From assembly GCF_002127225.1 (NCBI RefSeq), contig NZ_NFUR01000001.1, forward strand, positions 373,592-437,591: a stretch of 64,000 nucleotides of DNA, written 5' to 3'. A program made the translations under genes and the position numbers. Origin of the DNA: Sphingomonas sp. IBVSS2. Lineage in GTDB: Bacteria; Pseudomonadota; Alphaproteobacteria; Sphingomonadales; Sphingomonadaceae. The notes beneath the pieces are model-generated. The model did no database searches. It was given only the letters and a program-made list of their open reading frames with translations, and was not told the DNA's origin. This document shows positions 53,625 to 62,379 of the stretch, in pieces (positions within the stretch are counted from its first letter, which is position 1; each line of letters begins with the position of its first letter).

Positions 53625-55002
53625 GTGGGGCGGGCGCTTCGCCGAAGGCCCGTCCGCGGTGATGCGCGAGATTAACGCATCCATCCCCTTCGACAAGCGG
53701 ATGTGGCGCCAGGACCTGCGCGGCAGCCAGGCGCATGTGGCGATGCTGGGCGCGCAGGGCATCGTCGCGGCGGAGGACGCAGCGGCGATCCATGCCGGCC
53801 TGGGCGAAGTCGCCGCCGATTTCGAGGCCGAGGGCGTGCCCGAGGACCTGGCGCTCGAAGACATTCACATGCTCGCCGAATCGCGGCTGGCGGCGAAGAT
53901 CGGCCCGACCGCCGGGCGCCTCCACACCGCCCGCTCGCGCAACGACCAGGTGGCGACCGATTTCCGCCTCTGGGTGCGCGACGCGGTCGACCAGGCCGAA
54001 GCGGCACTGGGCGCGCTCCAGGACGCGCTGCTCGCCCGTGCCGAGGAACATGCCGACAGCGTGATGCCCGGCTTCACCCATCTCCAGGTCGCCCAGCCGG
54101 TGACGCTCGGTCATCACCTGATGGCCTATTTCGAGATGTTCGCGCGCGACCGCGGCCGCCTGAGGGATGCCCGCGCGCGCCTGAACCTCTGCCCGCTCGG
54201 CTCGGCGGCGCTGGCCGGCACCGGCTTCAATCTCGACCGCGAGGCGACGGCGAAGGCGCTGGGCTTTGACGGGCCGACGCGCAACTCGCTCGATTCGGTA
54301 TCGGACCGCGACTTCGCGATCGAATATCTCACCGCCGCCGCGCAGACCGCGCTCCACCTCAGCCGCCTGGCCGAGGAATTCGTGATCTGGGCGAGCCAGC
54401 CCTTCGGCTTCGTCTCGCTGTCCGACCAATGGTCGACCGGCAGCTCGATCATGCCGCAAAAGCGCAACCCCGACGCGGCCGAGCTGGTGCGCGGGCATTC
54501 GGGCCGGATCACCGGCGCGCTGGTGTCCCTCATGATCACGATGAAGGGCCTGCCGCTCGCCTATTCCAAGGACATGCAGGACGACAAGCCGCCGGTGTTC
54601 GAGGCGCACGACCTATTGGGGCTCAGCATCGCGGCGATGACCGGCATGGTGGAGAGCGCGACCTTCCGGCTCGACCGGATGCGCGCCGCCGCCGAGGCCG
54701 GCTTCTCCACCGCCACCGACCTGGCCGACTGGCTGGTGCGCGAGGGCGGCATCCCGTTCCGCGAGGCGCACCACATCACCGGGCGGGCCGTGGCCAGGGC
54801 GGAAGGCGAGGGCATACGTCTCGATCAGCTATCGATCACCCAACTCAAGGAAATCGACACGCGCATCGATGAACGCGTATATGGCGTTCTCAGCGTCGAT
54901 GCTTCGGTGTCGAGCCGGACGAGCTTTGGCGGCACTTCGCCCGGGCGCGTGCGGGAAGCGATCGCAGCGGCGAGGAAGCGCCGCCAGGAGGAAGAGCGAT
55001 GA
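53623..55002 (+). CDS. argH: Argininosuccinate lyase
   Basis: A 459-residue fumarase-superfamily enzyme starting [24 protein letters not shown] and carrying the signature [17 protein letters not shown]. It cleaves argininosuccinate to arginine and fumarate. The start at 53623 is set by the family N-terminus; AAGGA at 53605-53609 lies thirteen bases upstream, longer than optimal. Upstream codons only mirror tlpA. The stop overlaps the next start (ATGA). Confidence 0.97.
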   Translation: MWGGRFAEGPSAVMREINASIPFDKRMWRQDLRGSQAHVAMLGAQGIVAAEDAAAIHAGLGEVAADFEAEGVPEDLALEDIHMLAESRLAAKIGPTAGRLHTARSRNDQVATDFRLWVRDAVDQAEAALGALQDALLARAEEHADSVMPGFTHLQVAQPVTLGHHLMAYFEMFARDRGRLRDARARLNLCPLGSAALAGTGFNLDREATAKALGFDGPTRNSLDSVSDRDFAIEYLTAAAQTALHLSRLAEEFVIWASQPFGFVSLSDQWSTGSSIMPQKRNPDAAELVRGHSGRITGALVSLMITMKGLPLAYSKDMQDDKPPVFEAHDLLGLSIAAMTGMVESATFRLDRMRAAAEAGFSTATDLADWLVREGGIPFREAHHITGRAVARAEGEGIRLDQLSITQLKEIDTRIDERVYGVLSVDASVSSRTSFGGTSPGRVREAIAAARKRRQEEER

Positions 55003-55247
55003 AGCGACTGGTGGTGCTGACGATCGCGTGCACGGGCGGGCTCGCCCTGGCGAGCTGCGGCGCGCGCGAAGCGCTCAAACCCGTGGCGGCGGCCTCGCTC
55101 CCTCCCGCGCCTTATGGCGCGCGAGCGACGCCGTCGCCGGGCGATCTCCTCAATCCGCCGACGCAGACGCGCCCCGCGCGTAGCGACGATCTCATCCAAA
55201 GCTCGGACCAGCGGCGCAGCGACACCTTCGATCTGCCGCCGCGCTAA
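54999..55247 (+). CDS. lptM: Small lipoprotein, LptM-like
   Basis: An 82-residue lipoprotein: [20 protein letters not shown] with a lipobox LASC (Cys20), then [16 protein letters not shown] and a Pro-rich, disordered tail. The position between argH and lysA, the small size and the Cys-Gly start match LptM (YifL), which in E. coli stabilises the LptDE LPS translocon. AGGAGGAAGAGCG precedes its ATG. The assignment rests on context and pattern; similarity beyond the lipobox is short. Confidence 0.6.
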   Translation: MKRLVVLTIACTGGLALASCGAREALKPVAAASLPPAPYGARATPSPGDLLNPPTQTRPARSDDLIQSSDQRRSDTFDLPPR

Positions 55248-55266
55248 GCCCACAGAAAGTCTTTCA

Positions 55267-56529
55267 GTGTCCCATTTCGAAGTGATCGGCGGTGCGCTGC
55301 ACGCCGAGAATGTCCCGCTCGCGCGCATCGCCGAGCAGGTCGGCACCCCCGTCTATGTCTATTCGACCGAGGCGTTCCGCGAAGCCGCCCGCGCCTTCCG
55401 CAAGGGGCTGGAGCCGGTCGGCCGGCATCATGTCGCCTTCGCGGTGAAGGCCAATCCGAACCTCGCCGTGCTCCGCCTGCTCGCCAATGAGGGCTTCGGC
55501 GCCGATGTCGTCTCGGGCGGCGAGCTGTCGCGCGCGCTGGCCGCCGGCATCCCGGCGCACGACGTGGTGTTCTCCGGCGTCGGCAAGACTCGCAAGGAAC
55601 TGCACCAGGCGCTCGACGCCGGGATCGGCCAGTTCAACCTCGAGCTGGAGGAAGAAGGCGTCGTCCTGGCCGAGATCGCGCGCGCCAAGGGGATGACCGC
55701 CCCGGCCGCCCTGCGCGTCAATCCGGACGTGGATGCCGGCACGCACGAGAAGATCTCCACCGGCAAGGCGGAGAACAAGTTCGGCCTGCCGATCGACCAG
55801 GCGCCGGCGATCTTCGACCGGCTGGCGAAGCTGGAGGGCATCGACCTGCGCGGCGTGGCGGTGCACATCGGCAGCCAGCTGCTCAGCCTCGACCCGCTCG
55901 AGGCCGCATTCGAGCGGGTCGGCCGGCTCGTCGCCGAGCTGCGCGCCGCGGGGCACAGGATCACCCATGTCGACCTGGGCGGCGGGCTGGGCGTCGCCTA
56001 CAAGCCCGGCGACGTGCCGCCGACTTCGGCCGCGTTCGGCGAGATGGTCGCGCGCGTGACCAGGGACTGGGACGTCGAGCTGATGTTCGAGCCGGGCCGC
56101 CACATCTCGGCCAATGCCGGCGTACTGCTCACCGAAGTGCTGTGGGTGAAGCCGGGCGTGACCAATCCCTGGGTGGTGGTCGACGCCGCGATGAACGACC
56201 TGGCGCGCGTCGCGCTCTACGATGCCTGGCACGGCTTCGCCTCGGTCACGCCGAACGGCGAGACGATGGTGGCGAACGTCGCCGGCCCGGTGTGCGAGAG
56301 CAGCGACGTGTTTCTCAAGAATCGCGAGATCGACCGGGTCGGGAACGGCGACCTGGCGGTGCTGCAGAGCGCCGGCGCCTATGGCGCGACCATGGCCAGC
56401 ACCTATAACAGCCGGGCACTGGTGCCCGAAGTGCTCGTCTCGGGCGATCGCTTCGAGGTGGTCGCGGGCCGGATCACGGCCGAGACGATCATGGGCGCGG
56501 AACAGATACCGGACTGGCTGGAACAATGA
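55267..56529 (+). CDS. lysA: Diaminopimelate decarboxylase
   Basis: A 420-residue PLP enzyme of fold type III: VAFAVKANPNLAVLRLL contains the PLP Lys61, GADVVSGGELSRAL follows, then VHIGSQLLSLDPLE, HVDLGGGLGV, EPGRHISANAG and the catalytic CESSDVF. It makes lysine from meso-diaminopimelate. The start is GTG at 55267 (MSHFEVIGGALH), preceded by a weak AGAAAG; the longer open frame overlaps the lipoprotein. It is coupled (ATGA) to the siroheme gene. Confidence 0.96.
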   Translation: MSHFEVIGGALHAENVPLARIAEQVGTPVYVYSTEAFREAARAFRKGLEPVGRHHVAFAVKANPNLAVLRLLANEGFGADVVSGGELSRALAAGIPAHDVVFSGVGKTRKELHQALDAGIGQFNLELEEEGVVLAEIARAKGMTAPAALRVNPDVDAGTHEKISTGKAENKFGLPIDQAPAIFDRLAKLEGIDLRGVAVHIGSQLLSLDPLEAAFERVGRLVAELRAAGHRITHVDLGGGLGVAYKPGDVPPTSAAFGEMVARVTRDWDVELMFEPGRHISANAGVLLTEVLWVKPGVTNPWVVVDAAMNDLARVALYDAWHGFASVTPNGETMVANVAGPVCESSDVFLKNREIDRVGNGDLAVLQSAGAYGATMASTYNSRALVPEVLVSGDRFEVVAGRITAETIMGAEQIPDWLEQ

Positions 56530-57257
56530 CGCTGAGCGCCCTGCCGATCTTCGTGAAGCTGGCGGGGCGGCCAGTCATGCTGATCGGCACGGGCGAGGCG
56601 GCGGAAGCCAAGCGCCGGCTGCTCGCGCGCGCCGGCGCGGCGATCGTCGGCGAGGAAGCTCCCGCCGCGCTCGCCATCGTCGCCACGGACGATCCCGAAC
56701 CCGTCGTCGCCCGCCTGCGCGCGCGCGGCGTGCTGGTGAACACCGTCGACCGCCCGGACCTGTGCGACTTCACCCTGCCCGCGATCGTGGAACGCGATCC
56801 GGTGCTGGTGGCGATAGGCACGGGCGGGGTGTCGGCCGGGCTGGCGGCGGCGCTGCGCCAGAAGCTCGAGACCGAGCTGCCCGCCGATCTGGGCGATACC
56901 GCGCGGGCGCTCCACGCTGCCCGGCCCGAACTGCGCGCGCGCTTCCCCGACATGGCCGATCGCCGCCGCGCCATCGCCGCCGCGCTGGCGGAAGGGCTTG
57001 GCGGCGACGTGGTGGCGCGGCTGCGCGCACCGGAAGCCGCGCGGCTGCTGCGCTTCACGCTGCACAGCGCCGATCCGGACGATCTGACGCTCCGGCAGGC
57101 GCGCGCGCTTGCACAGGCCGAGCGCGTGTACCACCTTCCCGCCGTGCCGACCGCCATTCTCGACCGCGCCCGCGCCGATGCCCCGCGCATCGCCCTCACG
57201 GCACCGCCCGAAGCGCCGGGACCCGGCCTGTCGATATGGCTGGAGATCACCGGATGA
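56526..57257 (+). CDS. Siroheme synthase N-terminal (precorrin-2 dehydrogenase/ferrochelatase) with a C-terminal methyltransferase remnant
   Basis: A 243-residue protein. Residues 1-160 match the CysG N-terminal dehydrogenase-ferrochelatase: LIGTGEAAEAKRRLL, VNTVDRPDLCDFTLPAIVERDPVLVAIGTGG, RFPDMADRRRAI. Residues about 178-223 (SADPDDLTLRQARALAQAERVY then AILDRARADAPRIAL) look like the start of the uroporphyrinogen-III methyltransferase domain but then stop, so only a stub of about 45 residues remains. The complete methyltransferase must be encoded elsewhere. Siroheme is needed for sulfite and nitrite reductases. Stop is coupled to the next gene. Confidence 0.85.
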   Translation: MTLSALPIFVKLAGRPVMLIGTGEAAEAKRRLLARAGAAIVGEEAPAALAIVATDDPEPVVARLRARGVLVNTVDRPDLCDFTLPAIVERDPVLVAIGTGGVSAGLAAALRQKLETELPADLGDTARALHAARPELRARFPDMADRRRAIAAALAEGLGGDVVARLRAPEAARLLRFTLHSADPDDLTLRQARALAQAERVYHLPAVPTAILDRARADAPRIALTAPPEAPGPGLSIWLEITG

Positions 57258-58207
57258 GCGGCTTCGCCTATATCGTCCGCGACGGGAAGGTGGCGCAGCC
57301 GATCCTCAAGGACGCGCTCGGCCGGGATGCCAGCCTCAGCTGGATCCACCTCAACACCAATGACGAGCGCGCCCAGCTCTGGCTGGGCGGCGAGGCCAAG
57401 CTGGCCCAGCCGGTGATCGACGCGCTGACCGCGATGGAGACGCGGCCGCGCTGCGACCTGTTCGGCCCGGCGGCGCTGGTCAATCTGCGCGGCATGTCGT
57501 CCGAGGCGCTCGGCGACTCCGATCCGCTCGCCTCGATCCGCATGTACGCGCATGGCGGCTGCGTCTTCTCGGTCTCGCGCAAGCAGCTCAATGCGATCCA
57601 GCCGGTGCGCAAGCAGGTGGAGGACGGCAAGATCCTCGACCCCGGCGACCTGATCGCCGCGATCGCCCAGGCGATCACCGAGGAGCTCGACCCGATGGTC
57701 GCCGAGCTGGGCGATTCGCTGGACGATTGCGAGGAGCATATCTCGCAGCACCGCGCCTTCGACCTGCGCCGGCTGGTCAACGAGACGCGGGTGAAGGCGA
57801 TCGGGCTGCGCCGCTTCCTCTATCCGCAGCGCGCGGCGCTGGAGAAGCTCGCCGGGCTGCCGGTCGAATGGCTGGCCGATGACGACCGGCTCCACCTCGC
57901 CGCCGCCGCCGATCGCGCCGCGCGCATGGCCGAGGAGCTGGAGAGCATCCGCGAGCGCGCCGCGCTCACCCACGAGACGCTTACCGACCTGCGCGCCGAG
58001 CTGATCGACCAGCGCTCGCTGGTGATCGCGGTGGCGGCGATGGTGTTCCTGCCGCTGACCTTCATCACCGGGCTCTATGGCATGAACGTCGAGGGACTGT
58101 GGTTCGCGCGGGAGCCCTGGGCGTTCGATGCGATCGCGATCCTCTGCCTGGCGGTCGCCTTCGTGATCACCGCCTATTTCGTCGGGCGGCACTGGTTCGA
58201 GCGCTGA
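57254..58207 (+). CDS. CorA-family divalent cation transporter, ZntB-like
   Basis: A 317-residue protein: a long cytoplasmic N-terminal domain rich in coiled-coil helices (about 160-250), then two C-terminal membrane helices with the pore signature FITGLYGMNVEGLW (GMN). It carries Mg2+, Co2+ or, in the ZntB branch, Zn2+ with protons; the branch cannot be decided here. It is coupled to the siroheme gene by an ATGA overlap. Confidence 0.9.
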   Translation: MSGFAYIVRDGKVAQPILKDALGRDASLSWIHLNTNDERAQLWLGGEAKLAQPVIDALTAMETRPRCDLFGPAALVNLRGMSSEALGDSDPLASIRMYAHGGCVFSVSRKQLNAIQPVRKQVEDGKILDPGDLIAAIAQAITEELDPMVAELGDSLDDCEEHISQHRAFDLRRLVNETRVKAIGLRRFLYPQRAALEKLAGLPVEWLADDDRLHLAAAADRAARMAEELESIRERAALTHETLTDLRAELIDQRSLVIAVAAMVFLPLTFITGLYGMNVEGLWFAREPWAFDAIAILCLAVAFVITAYFVGRHWFER

Positions 58208-58214
58208 GCCGCGC

Positions 58215-58763
58215 TCAGGCGCGCTGGCGGCGCTCCAGCTCGACCCGGGCCATGGCGAGCTCGCCGCGCACTTCGCCCAGCTCGATCGCCCGCGCGGCGA
58301 TGCGCGCGTCGAGCGCGAGGTTGGAGCGCTTCAGCTCCTCCATCCGGTCGGAGCGCGACAGGGTGCGCTCGATCCGCGCGGCCAGCTCCTCGAACGGATA
58401 GGGGCCCGCCAGATAGTCGTCGGCGCCGGCCTGCAGCGCCTCCACGGCGGCGCCCGGCTCGTCATGGCTGGTGAGCATGATCACCGGCAGGTCGGCCGTG
58501 TCGCGCGTGCCGCGGATCTCGTGCAGCACGTGGAGCCCGGGCACTTCCGGCATCACCCGGTCGAGCAGCACCAGATCGAAACCGCGTGCCGAGATCAGCT
58601 CGAGCGCCTGCGATCCGCGATCGGCGAGCACGACGAGATAGCCGAGCTGGCCCAGGCGATGCGCGAGGACATGGAGATTGGTCCGGCTGTCGTCGACCGC
58701 CAGGATGGTGCGCGTGGCGCGTCGGCGGTTGCCGATGCCGTCCTGTGCCGAAGCCTCGTCCAT
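58215..58763 (-). CDS. Receiver-domain protein with coiled-coil tail and missing conserved lysine
   Basis: A 182-residue protein: receiver domain (about 18-137) with acidic pair DD (24-25), phosphorylatable Asp68 in VLLDRVMPEV and Thr98 in IMLTSH. In place of the nearly invariant Lys of KPF the sequence reads DYLAGPYPFEEL (Gly120). A helical segment of about 45 residues (RSDRMEELKRSN onward) follows; no output domain. Possibly constitutively switched or altered in response. It converges on the CorA-type gene. Partner kinase not visible. Confidence 0.85.
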   Translation of the reverse strand: MDEASAQDGIGNRRRATRTILAVDDSRTNLHVLAHRLGQLGYLVVLADRGSQALELISARGFDLVLLDRVMPEVPGLHVLHEIRGTRDTADLPVIMLTSHDEPGAAVEALQAGADDYLAGPYPFEELAARIERTLSRSDRMEELKRSNLALDARIAARAIELGEVRGELAMARVELERRQRA

Positions 58764-58902
58764 GCCTCCATTCTAGAAAGCAAGCCTCACGAAAGCGTTA
58801 AATGCCGGGCAACCCAAGGCCCGGACCGGACCAAGGTCTTGATTTCGCTCGCCGTCCTCGTCTTGGTGGCGCGGGAGCCGCCCCGTCGGACCAGCCGCGG
58901 GC

Positions 58903-59448
58903 CTAGCCGGCGCGGCGCTCCAGGAAGGTGAAGATCTGGCCCACCATCACTTCCATCGGACCGTTGCACTTGTCCACCGCGTCGCCCGGCTCGGCGGTGT
59001 TGATCGCCAGGCCCATCGGCGTCGGCCAGCCGCGCAGCGCATGGGTGATGGTGCGCAGCGCCTGCAGCGTCGAGACCGCCGCCTGCCAGCCCGCGGCGGT
59101 GGCGATCAGCCCCACCGGCAAGCCGTCGAGATAGGGGCGCGCGTCCTTGCTCAGCGCCTCGACATAGTCGAGCGCGGTCTTGACCAGCCCGGAGAGCGTG
59201 CCGTGATAGCCGGGCGAGCCGACGATCACCGCATCGGCGGTGCGCAGCGCCTCCAGATAGCGGCCCACCGCCTCGTTCCCCGCGACATTGCCCGGCTCGT
59301 AATGCGGGAAGGCGATCGCCTCGCCGGTGAGCAAGGTGGTGCGGGCGCCGCGCGCCGCGGCCATTTCGAGCGTTGCCGCGAGCAGCCGCCCGGTGGCGGA
59401 TTCGGGCCGCAGGGTGCCGCCGAGCGCGACGATGTGAGGTGCCGACAT
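58903..59448 (-). CDS. NAD(P)H-dependent FMN reductase
   Basis: A 181-residue flavodoxin-like protein: VALGGTLRPESATGRLL (FMN phosphate loop), GEAIAFPHYEPGN, and AVIVGSPGYHGTLSGLVKTALDYVEAL. The family reduces FMN to feed two-component monooxygenases such as SsuD or RutA. It stands alone between the receiver gene and a CoA-transferase. A partnership with RutA, whose own reductase gene is absent, is possible but unproven. Confidence 0.87.
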   Translation of the reverse strand: MSAPHIVALGGTLRPESATGRLLAATLEMAAARGARTTLLTGEAIAFPHYEPGNVAGNEAVGRYLEALRTADAVIVGSPGYHGTLSGLVKTALDYVEALSKDARPYLDGLPVGLIATAAGWQAAVSTLQALRTITHALRGWPTPMGLAINTAEPGDAVDKCNGPMEVMVGQIFTFLERRAG

Positions 59449-59546
59449 GGCCTTCCCGCTAACCTAAAGCCGGGGCGAGCGCCAGTGCGTGGACCTGAGG
59501 TGCGGGCAAGGGCTATGGATCGGCGGAATCACCTGTGGGGGACATG

Positions 59547-60626
59547 ATGGTTGCAGCTACGCACGGGCCCCTGGCGGGCGTGCGCATCGTCGAGCTCGAC
59601 ATGCCGGGCGCCGTGCTGTTCGCGGGCATGCTGCTCGCCGACCTGGGCTGCGACGTGGTGCGGATCCGCCGGCCGGGAAGCGAGGCGGGCACGGTGGCGG
59701 CGAACCTCTATCGCGGTCGCTCGCAGATATCGCTCGACCTGAGCCAGGCGGCCGGGCGCGAACAGGCGCTGGCGCTGATCGCGCAGGCGGACGGCGTAAT
59801 CGAAGGCTATCGCCCCGGCGTCGCCGAGCAGGTGGGGCTCGATCCGGCCCGCTGCCTCGCGCTCAATCCGCGCCTCGTCTATGCCCGCGCCAGCGGCTGG
59901 GGGCGCGAAGGACCGCTCGCCGGCACGCCGGGCAACGACATCAACCATCTGGCGCTGTCGGGCGCGCTGCACGCCATCGGCCCCGCCGCCGCGCCGGTGC
60001 CTCCGCTCAACCTGATCGGCGAATATGCCGGCGGATCGCTGTTCCTCGCGCTCGGCCTGGTCTCCGCCATCCTCGCCGCCCAGGCGACCGGCCGCGGCCA
60101 GGTGATCGAAGCGGCGCAGGTGGACGGCGCCGCTTCGATGATGTCGCTCTATTATGCGCTCCACGCCTCGGGCCGCTGGGCCGATGCCCGGGCGGCGAAC
60201 ATGGTCGACGGGGGCGCGCCCTATTATCGCTGCTATGCCTGTGCCGATGGGCGGCACGTGGCGGTGGGCGCGCTCGAGCCGCATGGCTTTCGCGCGCTTT
60301 GCGAGGGGCTCGGCATCGCGCCGGACGGGTTCGACCAATATGACCGCGCCTGCTGGCCGGCGCTCACCGAGGCGCTCGCCGCCGCCTTCGCCTCGCGCGG
60401 GCGCGACGAATGGGCGGCGCTGTTCGAAGCGGGAGATGGCTGCGTGACGCCCGTGCTCTCGCTCACCGAGGCCCCGCTCCATCCGCACAATCGCGCGCGC
60501 GGAACCTTCGCCGTGCGGGACGGGGCGATGCAGCCGATGCCGGCGCCGCGCTTCTCGGCCACGCCGGCCGAAGCCGCGCCGCCGGTGGACGAAACCGTGG
60601 CCGACATCCTTGCCCGCTGGTCCTGA
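59547..60626 (+). CDS. Family III CoA-transferase (CaiB/BaiF)
   Basis: A 359-residue protein: GPLAGVRIVELDMPGAVLFAGMLLADLGCDVVRIRRPG is the family start, and the catalytic Asp appears in VIEAAQVDGAASMMSLY. Relatives are CoA-transferases or alpha-methylacyl-CoA racemases. GTG 59535 and ATG 59544 are also in frame; ATG 59547 gives best spacing from GGGGG. The substrate is unknown. A TetR-SDR pair follows. Confidence 0.88.
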   Translation: MVAATHGPLAGVRIVELDMPGAVLFAGMLLADLGCDVVRIRRPGSEAGTVAANLYRGRSQISLDLSQAAGREQALALIAQADGVIEGYRPGVAEQVGLDPARCLALNPRLVYARASGWGREGPLAGTPGNDINHLALSGALHAIGPAAAPVPPLNLIGEYAGGSLFLALGLVSAILAAQATGRGQVIEAAQVDGAASMMSLYYALHASGRWADARAANMVDGGAPYYRCYACADGRHVAVGALEPHGFRALCEGLGIAPDGFDQYDRACWPALTEALAAAFASRGRDEWAALFEAGDGCVTPVLSLTEAPLHPHNRARGTFAVRDGAMQPMPAPRFSATPAEAAPPVDETVADILARWS

Positions 60627-60718
60627 GCGCGGGGCGCGGATGCCAGTTCCTGCGCGAGCGAGGAAGCCTTCCCGCTGCCGGTCTGCCGCGCCGGTGGACG
60701 GATGTCCTGACCGACATA

Positions 60719-60747
60719 TTGACAAAACATGCCTTCGCCCCTTATAA
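60719..60747 (+). promoter_or_regulatory. Sigma-70-type promoter of the TetR gene
   Basis: TTGACA (60719-60724) and TTATAA (60742-60747) are separated by exactly 17 bases, upstream of the start at 60782. The operator-like palindrome begins just after the -10 box, a position suited to repression. Confidence 0.75.
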
Positions 60748-60748
60748 A

Positions 60749-60766
60749 TGAGTGATTGCACGCTCA
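60749..60766. promoter_or_regulatory. Operator 1 of the TetR-SDR module
   Basis: TGAGTGATTGCACGCTCA: the arms TGAG and CTCA are ten bases apart (extended AATGAG/CTCATT), directly downstream of the -10 box. The same arms and spacing recur at 61375-61392. Confidence 0.65.
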
Positions 60767-60781
60767 TTTGATGACCCGAAG

Positions 60782-61357
60782 ATGGCCCGACCCCTTAGCG
60801 AAGAGAAACGCGACGCCCTGTTGACCGCCGCCGCCGAACTGGTTGCGGCACTGGGTACGGCTGCATCGACGGCCAAGATCGCCAAGGCCGCCGGGGTCTC
60901 GGAAGGGACGCTGTTCACCTATTTCCCGACGAAGGACGACCTGCTGAACGCGTTGTTCGTCGAGATCGAAACCAATCTCGCCGAAACGGTGCTCGCGCCC
61001 TATCCGGCCAGCGTCGATGCACGCGAACGCCTGCGGCTCATCTGGTGCCGGGTGGTGGAATGGGGGCTTGCCAAGCCAACCTGGCGCAAGGCGATGCGCC
61101 AGCTCAAGGTCTCCGAGCACGTGACGGATGCGAGCCGCCGACGCTGCGAGGCAAGATTCCGCGAACTCCGGGAAATGGTCGAGGAAATCCTCTCCGGGCA
61201 CGCCGACCCCGGTTTTGCGGCTTTCTACATCGACACCGCGCTGATTGGCCTTGCCGACATGGTAATCGACGCGATCGCCGCGAGCCCGAAGGACCATGAG
61301 ATCATCAGCGAGGCTGGTTTCACGCTGTTCTGGAACGGAACGGCCGGGACCGCCTGA
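60782..61357 (+). CDS. TetR family transcriptional regulator
   Basis: A 191-residue regulator from ATG 60782 (MARPLSEEKRDALLTAAAEL). HTH residues: TAKIAKAAGVSEGTLFTYFPTKDDLLNAL. The C-terminal ligand domain is of the type with WRKAMRQLKVSEH. A GTG at 60752 is in frame but overlaps the operator. It very likely represses itself and the downstream SDR gene through the two operators. Base composition is slightly lower in GC than neighbours. Confidence 0.92.
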   Translation: MARPLSEEKRDALLTAAAELVAALGTAASTAKIAKAAGVSEGTLFTYFPTKDDLLNALFVEIETNLAETVLAPYPASVDARERLRLIWCRVVEWGLAKPTWRKAMRQLKVSEHVTDASRRRCEARFRELREMVEEILSGHADPGFAAFYIDTALIGLADMVIDAIAASPKDHEIISEAGFTLFWNGTAGTA

Positions 61358-61374
61358 TTTTTTTGCAGCAATAA

Positions 61375-61392
61375 TGAGTATGTACATACTCA
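61375..61392. promoter_or_regulatory. Operator 2 of the TetR-SDR module
   Basis: TGAGTATGTACATACTCA is a perfect 18-bp palindrome 19 bases before the SDR start and 18 bases after the tetR stop. It shares TGAG(N10)CTCA with operator 1. A loose promoter (TTGCAG at 61363, CATACT at 61385) overlaps it. Confidence 0.75.
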
Positions 61393-61410
61393 ATTCAGAA
61401 GGATCGCATC

Positions 61411-62331
61411 ATGACGAAATCCAGAGGCTTCACCGAAGCCGATGTTCCCGACCAGTCGGGCAAATGCTTCATCGTCACCGGAGCCAATACCGGAATCGGC
61501 TTTGAAGCCGCGCATGTGCTTGCCGCACGCGGCGCGCGCGTGCTGCTCGCCTGCCGCGACCGGGACAAGGCCAAGGCCGCCATGGCCCGGATCAGGACGG
61601 CGATACCGCGGGCCGATCTCGTCTTCCTGCCGCTCGATCTCGGCGATCTTGACAGCATCCGTCACGCGGCCGGCCTGGCCACCGCCGAGCCGCGTATCGA
61701 CGCCCTGGTAAACAATGCCGGGGTGATGAACCCGCCGCTGATGCGGACGAAGCAGGGCTTCGAGCTTCAGTTCGGTGTGAACCATCTCGGCACGTTCGCG
61801 CTCACCTCGCTGCTTCTGCCCAAGCTCGCCGAGACGCAGGGCGCGCGCATAGTGACCACCTCCAGCCTTGCGCACAGGGGAGCGCAAATCGACTGGGACG
61901 ACCTCAACGCCGAGCGCAGCTACTCCCGGGTGGGCCGCTACGGCGCCAGCAAGCTCGCGAACGCGCTCTTCTTCTACGAGCTGGATCGCCGCCTGCGCGC
62001 GTCCGGTTCGACCATCCTTTCCGTCGGCTGCCATCCCGGCATAGCTTCGACCGATCTCGCTCGTCACCTGTGGCCGGTGCAGGTCCTGATCCGCGTCACG
62101 GGCATGGTTCTCAACAATGCCGCCATGGGTGCATGGCCGACATTGCAGGCGGCGACGGGGCCGGTCCAACCCGGCGGCTATTATGGGCCGATCGGCTTTC
62201 GGGGCACCAGAGGCGTCTCGGGCGAAGCAGCCCGATCGGACGAAGCGCAAGACCCGGTTCTTGCGAAGCGTCTCTGGGATGCGTCCGTCGCGATGACCGG
62301 CATCGATCCCGGGCTTGTGCCGGCATCGTAG
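61411..62331 (+). CDS. SDR oxidoreductase (retinol dehydrogenase-like)
   Basis: A 306-residue short-chain dehydrogenase: cofactor TGANTGIG (23-30), RDRDKA (residues 49-54), NNAGVM (101-106), Ser151/152 in VTTSSL and YGASK with Tyr177 and Lys181. It resembles the retinol/WW-domain oxidoreductase group acting on lipophilic carbonyls. AGAAGG precedes the ATG. It is placed behind operator 2, so its expression probably responds to the TetR ligand. Substrate unknown. Confidence 0.9.
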   Translation: MTKSRGFTEADVPDQSGKCFIVTGANTGIGFEAAHVLAARGARVLLACRDRDKAKAAMARIRTAIPRADLVFLPLDLGDLDSIRHAAGLATAEPRIDALVNNAGVMNPPLMRTKQGFELQFGVNHLGTFALTSLLLPKLAETQGARIVTTSSLAHRGAQIDWDDLNAERSYSRVGRYGASKLANALFFYELDRRLRASGSTILSVGCHPGIASTDLARHLWPVQVLIRVTGMVLNNAAMGAWPTLQAATGPVQPGGYYGPIGFRGTRGVSGEAARSDEAQDPVLAKRLWDASVAMTGIDPGLVPAS

Positions 62332-62379
62332 CAGCAGGCGGACGACGGACAGACCGCGCCGAGCGTTCGCGACAGGTGC

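Noticed and set aside
57109..57363. Short frames around the siroheme/CorA junction as separate genes
   Set aside because: They overlap two well-supported coupled genes and have no start signals.
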